Shown one piece after another: positions 61,761 through 64,000 of a stretch of 64,000 nucleotides of DNA (within the stretch, counting starts at the first letter, position 1; each line of letters starts with the position of its first letter). The stretch comes from Whalleya microplaca (lineage: Eukaryota; Ascomycota; Sordariomycetes; Xylariales; Xylariaceae): NCBI GenBank assembly GCA_022497155.1, contig MU385728.1:682001-746000 (forward strand), written 5' to 3'. A model generated the notes under the pieces. That model was not told where the DNA came from and searched no databases. It saw only the letters and a program-made list of their open reading frames with translations. The position numbers and the translations under genes are program-made.

Positions 61761-64000
61761 ATATATATATAAAAAGCGTTTATTAGTTTTTAAGTTATAT
61801 ATTTATATTTATATATATTATATAATATAATAACTCCCGTTTTTTATTAATTTTTAATATATATAAATATTACTTAATATTTATTTAATATATCGGTTTT
61901 AAAAAATATATAATATTTATTTTATACTAATATATTAAAGTTTTTATTATAATTATATATCGGCTATTAAAGTTTTAATATCGCGGAATTAATAAATTTA
62001 AAATTATATATAATATATAACTATAAGTTTTTTTTTAATAAAAATTTAATATATATAGCTTATAATAACGATTTGCGGTATAATATATTTATAGCCTTTA
62101 TTTTTGGGAATATTTTTTATATAAACTTTAATTCCGGTTAAATATACCGTATTTATCGTAAACAAAATAACTTTTTAATAAAATCGGTATTAATAAAATA
62201 TTTAATAAAAATTTTAAACTTAATATTATATATAAATAATATTATATAATTTTAATATATATAATAAAGTTTTACGACTTTATTTTTTATATAAGTAAAG
62301 CTATAAATATACTAATATTAATGCGGTATTAATATAATTAATAAGCGATATTTAAATTAAGCGCAAACGCGAGCGGGAGCTTTTTAATAAGGTTTATAAA
62401 TTATAAAAAGTTTACCTTAAAATTTAATTCCGCTATATAAATTTATATATATCATTTTACGTTTATTTTATATACTTATTTACCGCTTTTATTTTTATAG
62501 TACGAAATAGCTAATAATTTAGCTATAATTATACCTAAAATTTTATATAATAAATAAGAAATATTTATAAGCGTATTTATATTCCCGAAATAAGTATAAA
62601 ATAATTTAAATATAATTTTCGGCCGAGCTAAATCTATTTCGCTATCGCTTAAAAAATATAAAATTACGTAATATTTTATTAGTATATTTAAATCCGAATA
62701 GTTATAAATAATATATAAAAGTATTTTCGACGTAATATTATATTTTATAATATTTTATAATAATATAAACAAAATTTCTGGGATAATAATAACGATAGTC
62801 GGTATATAAAAAATAAGGTTTAATATAGTAAAAATAACCTAATTATTTAATAATATTAATAATAATATAAACAATAATATAAAATTTAATATATCGTAAT
62901 CTAATATAACAGATATATCGAAATTATTTAAATTATATAAAAAATGTTAAAAATAATATTAATTACTTTTTAAATATTACTATAATAAATAATTTATAAA
63001 ATTTAAGTTTACCGAATTAAAAAGTTATAAATAATAAAAAAATAATATATAAAAATAAAGCTTTTCGGGCAATAATAAAGTTAAAGCTATTAAAATTTAA
63101 ATTTCGGGTTAACTTATTATAATATTAATTTAAAAAAAACCTAAAACTAACCGGGAATGCGGAATTAAACTGCCAAACTATATTTTCGCCTATAAATTAA
63201 ACCGACAATTTCTATAATTATTTATAATTTATATTAAATACTTAATTTTCCGAGCCTATATTATATTTACTACTTTTAGATTTAAGACAGCTTTTTAGCA
63301 GGTTAAAATATTAAATAAATATAAAACGCGAACTTTTTTTTTCTTATATTACTGCTTATAAATATTTTTTAAAATTAATATTTAATTAAAACCGGTCGTA
63401 AATTAACTTTAAATATTATCCGGTTCGATATTTAAAGTAAATTTTTTAGCTAGCGGGCTAAATCTTTATTTTTTTATTTTATGGCTAATTTTATAACGTA
63501 AAAAAATATATCTTACGCTTTATTATTCTCGATAATCTCGTTAAAATTAAGTAGCTTTATATTTACGGCTTTATTATTTAAGCTTATAACTATAAGATTT
63601 TTATTTAATTTAATAATAATGTTTGGCTTAATTATAAAGGAAATAAAAACTTATTTCGTAACGTTAAATTAACTATAAATTTTTAATATTTTTTTAATAT
63701 AATATTTAATAGCTTTAATATAATATAGCTAATTATATAATAAAGAAAGATTAAATAATTCGCTATTAGATATAATATATATAGTAATAATAGCGGCTAC
63801 TCTTTCGACTATTATAAGAATAATAATATATAACTCTATTTAACATTATTTATTATCCGCGAAATAAATAATCTAAAGGACTTTAATAAAATAAAACGTT
63901 AGACTTAATTTTTTAATATATATTAATAAAATAATTTTAATTATAAGACTATTATTTAATAAGATTTATATAATTAGTCGCTTATTTATATATTTATATA

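Larger units (their letters stand above)
52694..64000. other. AT-rich RIP-mutated repeat block
   Basis: From about 52850 the base composition drops to a very low GC content and stays there to the window edge. CpA and TpG are nearly absent while TpA is abundant and CpG survives, the footprint of RIP (C to T, chiefly in CpA). No reading frame of note exists anywhere in 11 kb. Repeats within it are listed separately. The original sequences were probably transposons, but no domain can be read. Such blocks occur as gene-sparse isochores, subtelomeres or centromeres in RIP-active fungi. This one ends abruptly, 160 bases after an intact gene. Confidence 0.85.

Noticed and set aside
52850..64000. Search for retrotransposon coding frames in the AT-rich block
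   Set aside because: No frame of useful length or motif survives; the block is saturated with TpA and stops.

Overview
The window is nuclear DNA of a filamentous ascomycete (Pezizomycotina, probably Sordariomycetes). Genes are single transcription units separated by 0.3-2.6 kb. Introns are short (about 47-240 nt, mostly 50-110) with GTRNGT-like donors and CTRAC-like branch sites, and the recognisable products match fungal families. Copies of the palindrome TACCTAGGTA are scattered between genes. The right end is an AT-rich block almost without CpA/TpG, the footprint of repeat-induced point mutation (RIP), which is specific to fungi. I could not identify the species.

Conserved part A (1-20.9 kb): a WDR59/Sea3(Mtc5)-like subunit of the TORC1-regulating SEA/GATOR2 complex (-), the E2 enzyme UBC13 (+, 4 exons), mitochondrial 2-enoyl thioester reductase ETR1 (-), a disordered protein of unknown function (-), the PI3-kinase VPS34 (-, 4 exons), an F-box protein (-) and a small unknown protein with two exons (+).

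Accessory island 1 (20.9-28.4 kb): transposon relics (a 479-bp hAT-like MITE and a RIP-marked palindromic repeat), then a divergent pair of unfamiliar genes. One is a large protein with a disordered N-terminus and a trypsin-like C-terminal domain with an intact-looking His/Asp/Ser triad. The other is a 348-aa protein with one C-terminal membrane helix.

Conserved part B (29.3-45.8 kb): peroxisomal malate synthase (PTS1 SKL) and fumarase, both making L-malate, on the same strand; then a Gin4/Hsl1-type septin-checkpoint kinase and the SMC5 subunit of the SMC5/6 genome-maintenance complex.

Accessory island 2 (46-64 kb): a decayed amidase pseudogene, then a second divergent pair of unrecognised multi-exon genes. 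One product has a signal peptide, a glycosylation-rich ectodomain and four membrane helices; the other has a soluble N-terminal part and four membrane helices. Next comes about 11.3 kb of RIP-mutated AT-rich DNA reaching the window edge. Inside it are a large inverted repeat around a CTG-rich minisatellite, a tandem pair of about 240-bp repeats, and an inverted pair in which one copy escaped RIP and the other did not.

Exon coordinates were assembled by hand from splice signals and reading-phase agreement. Every multi-exon model below sums to a whole number of codons. Where a splice choice is ambiguous the entry says so. Several frame tracks begin at GTG or TTG; I chose ATG starts instead.
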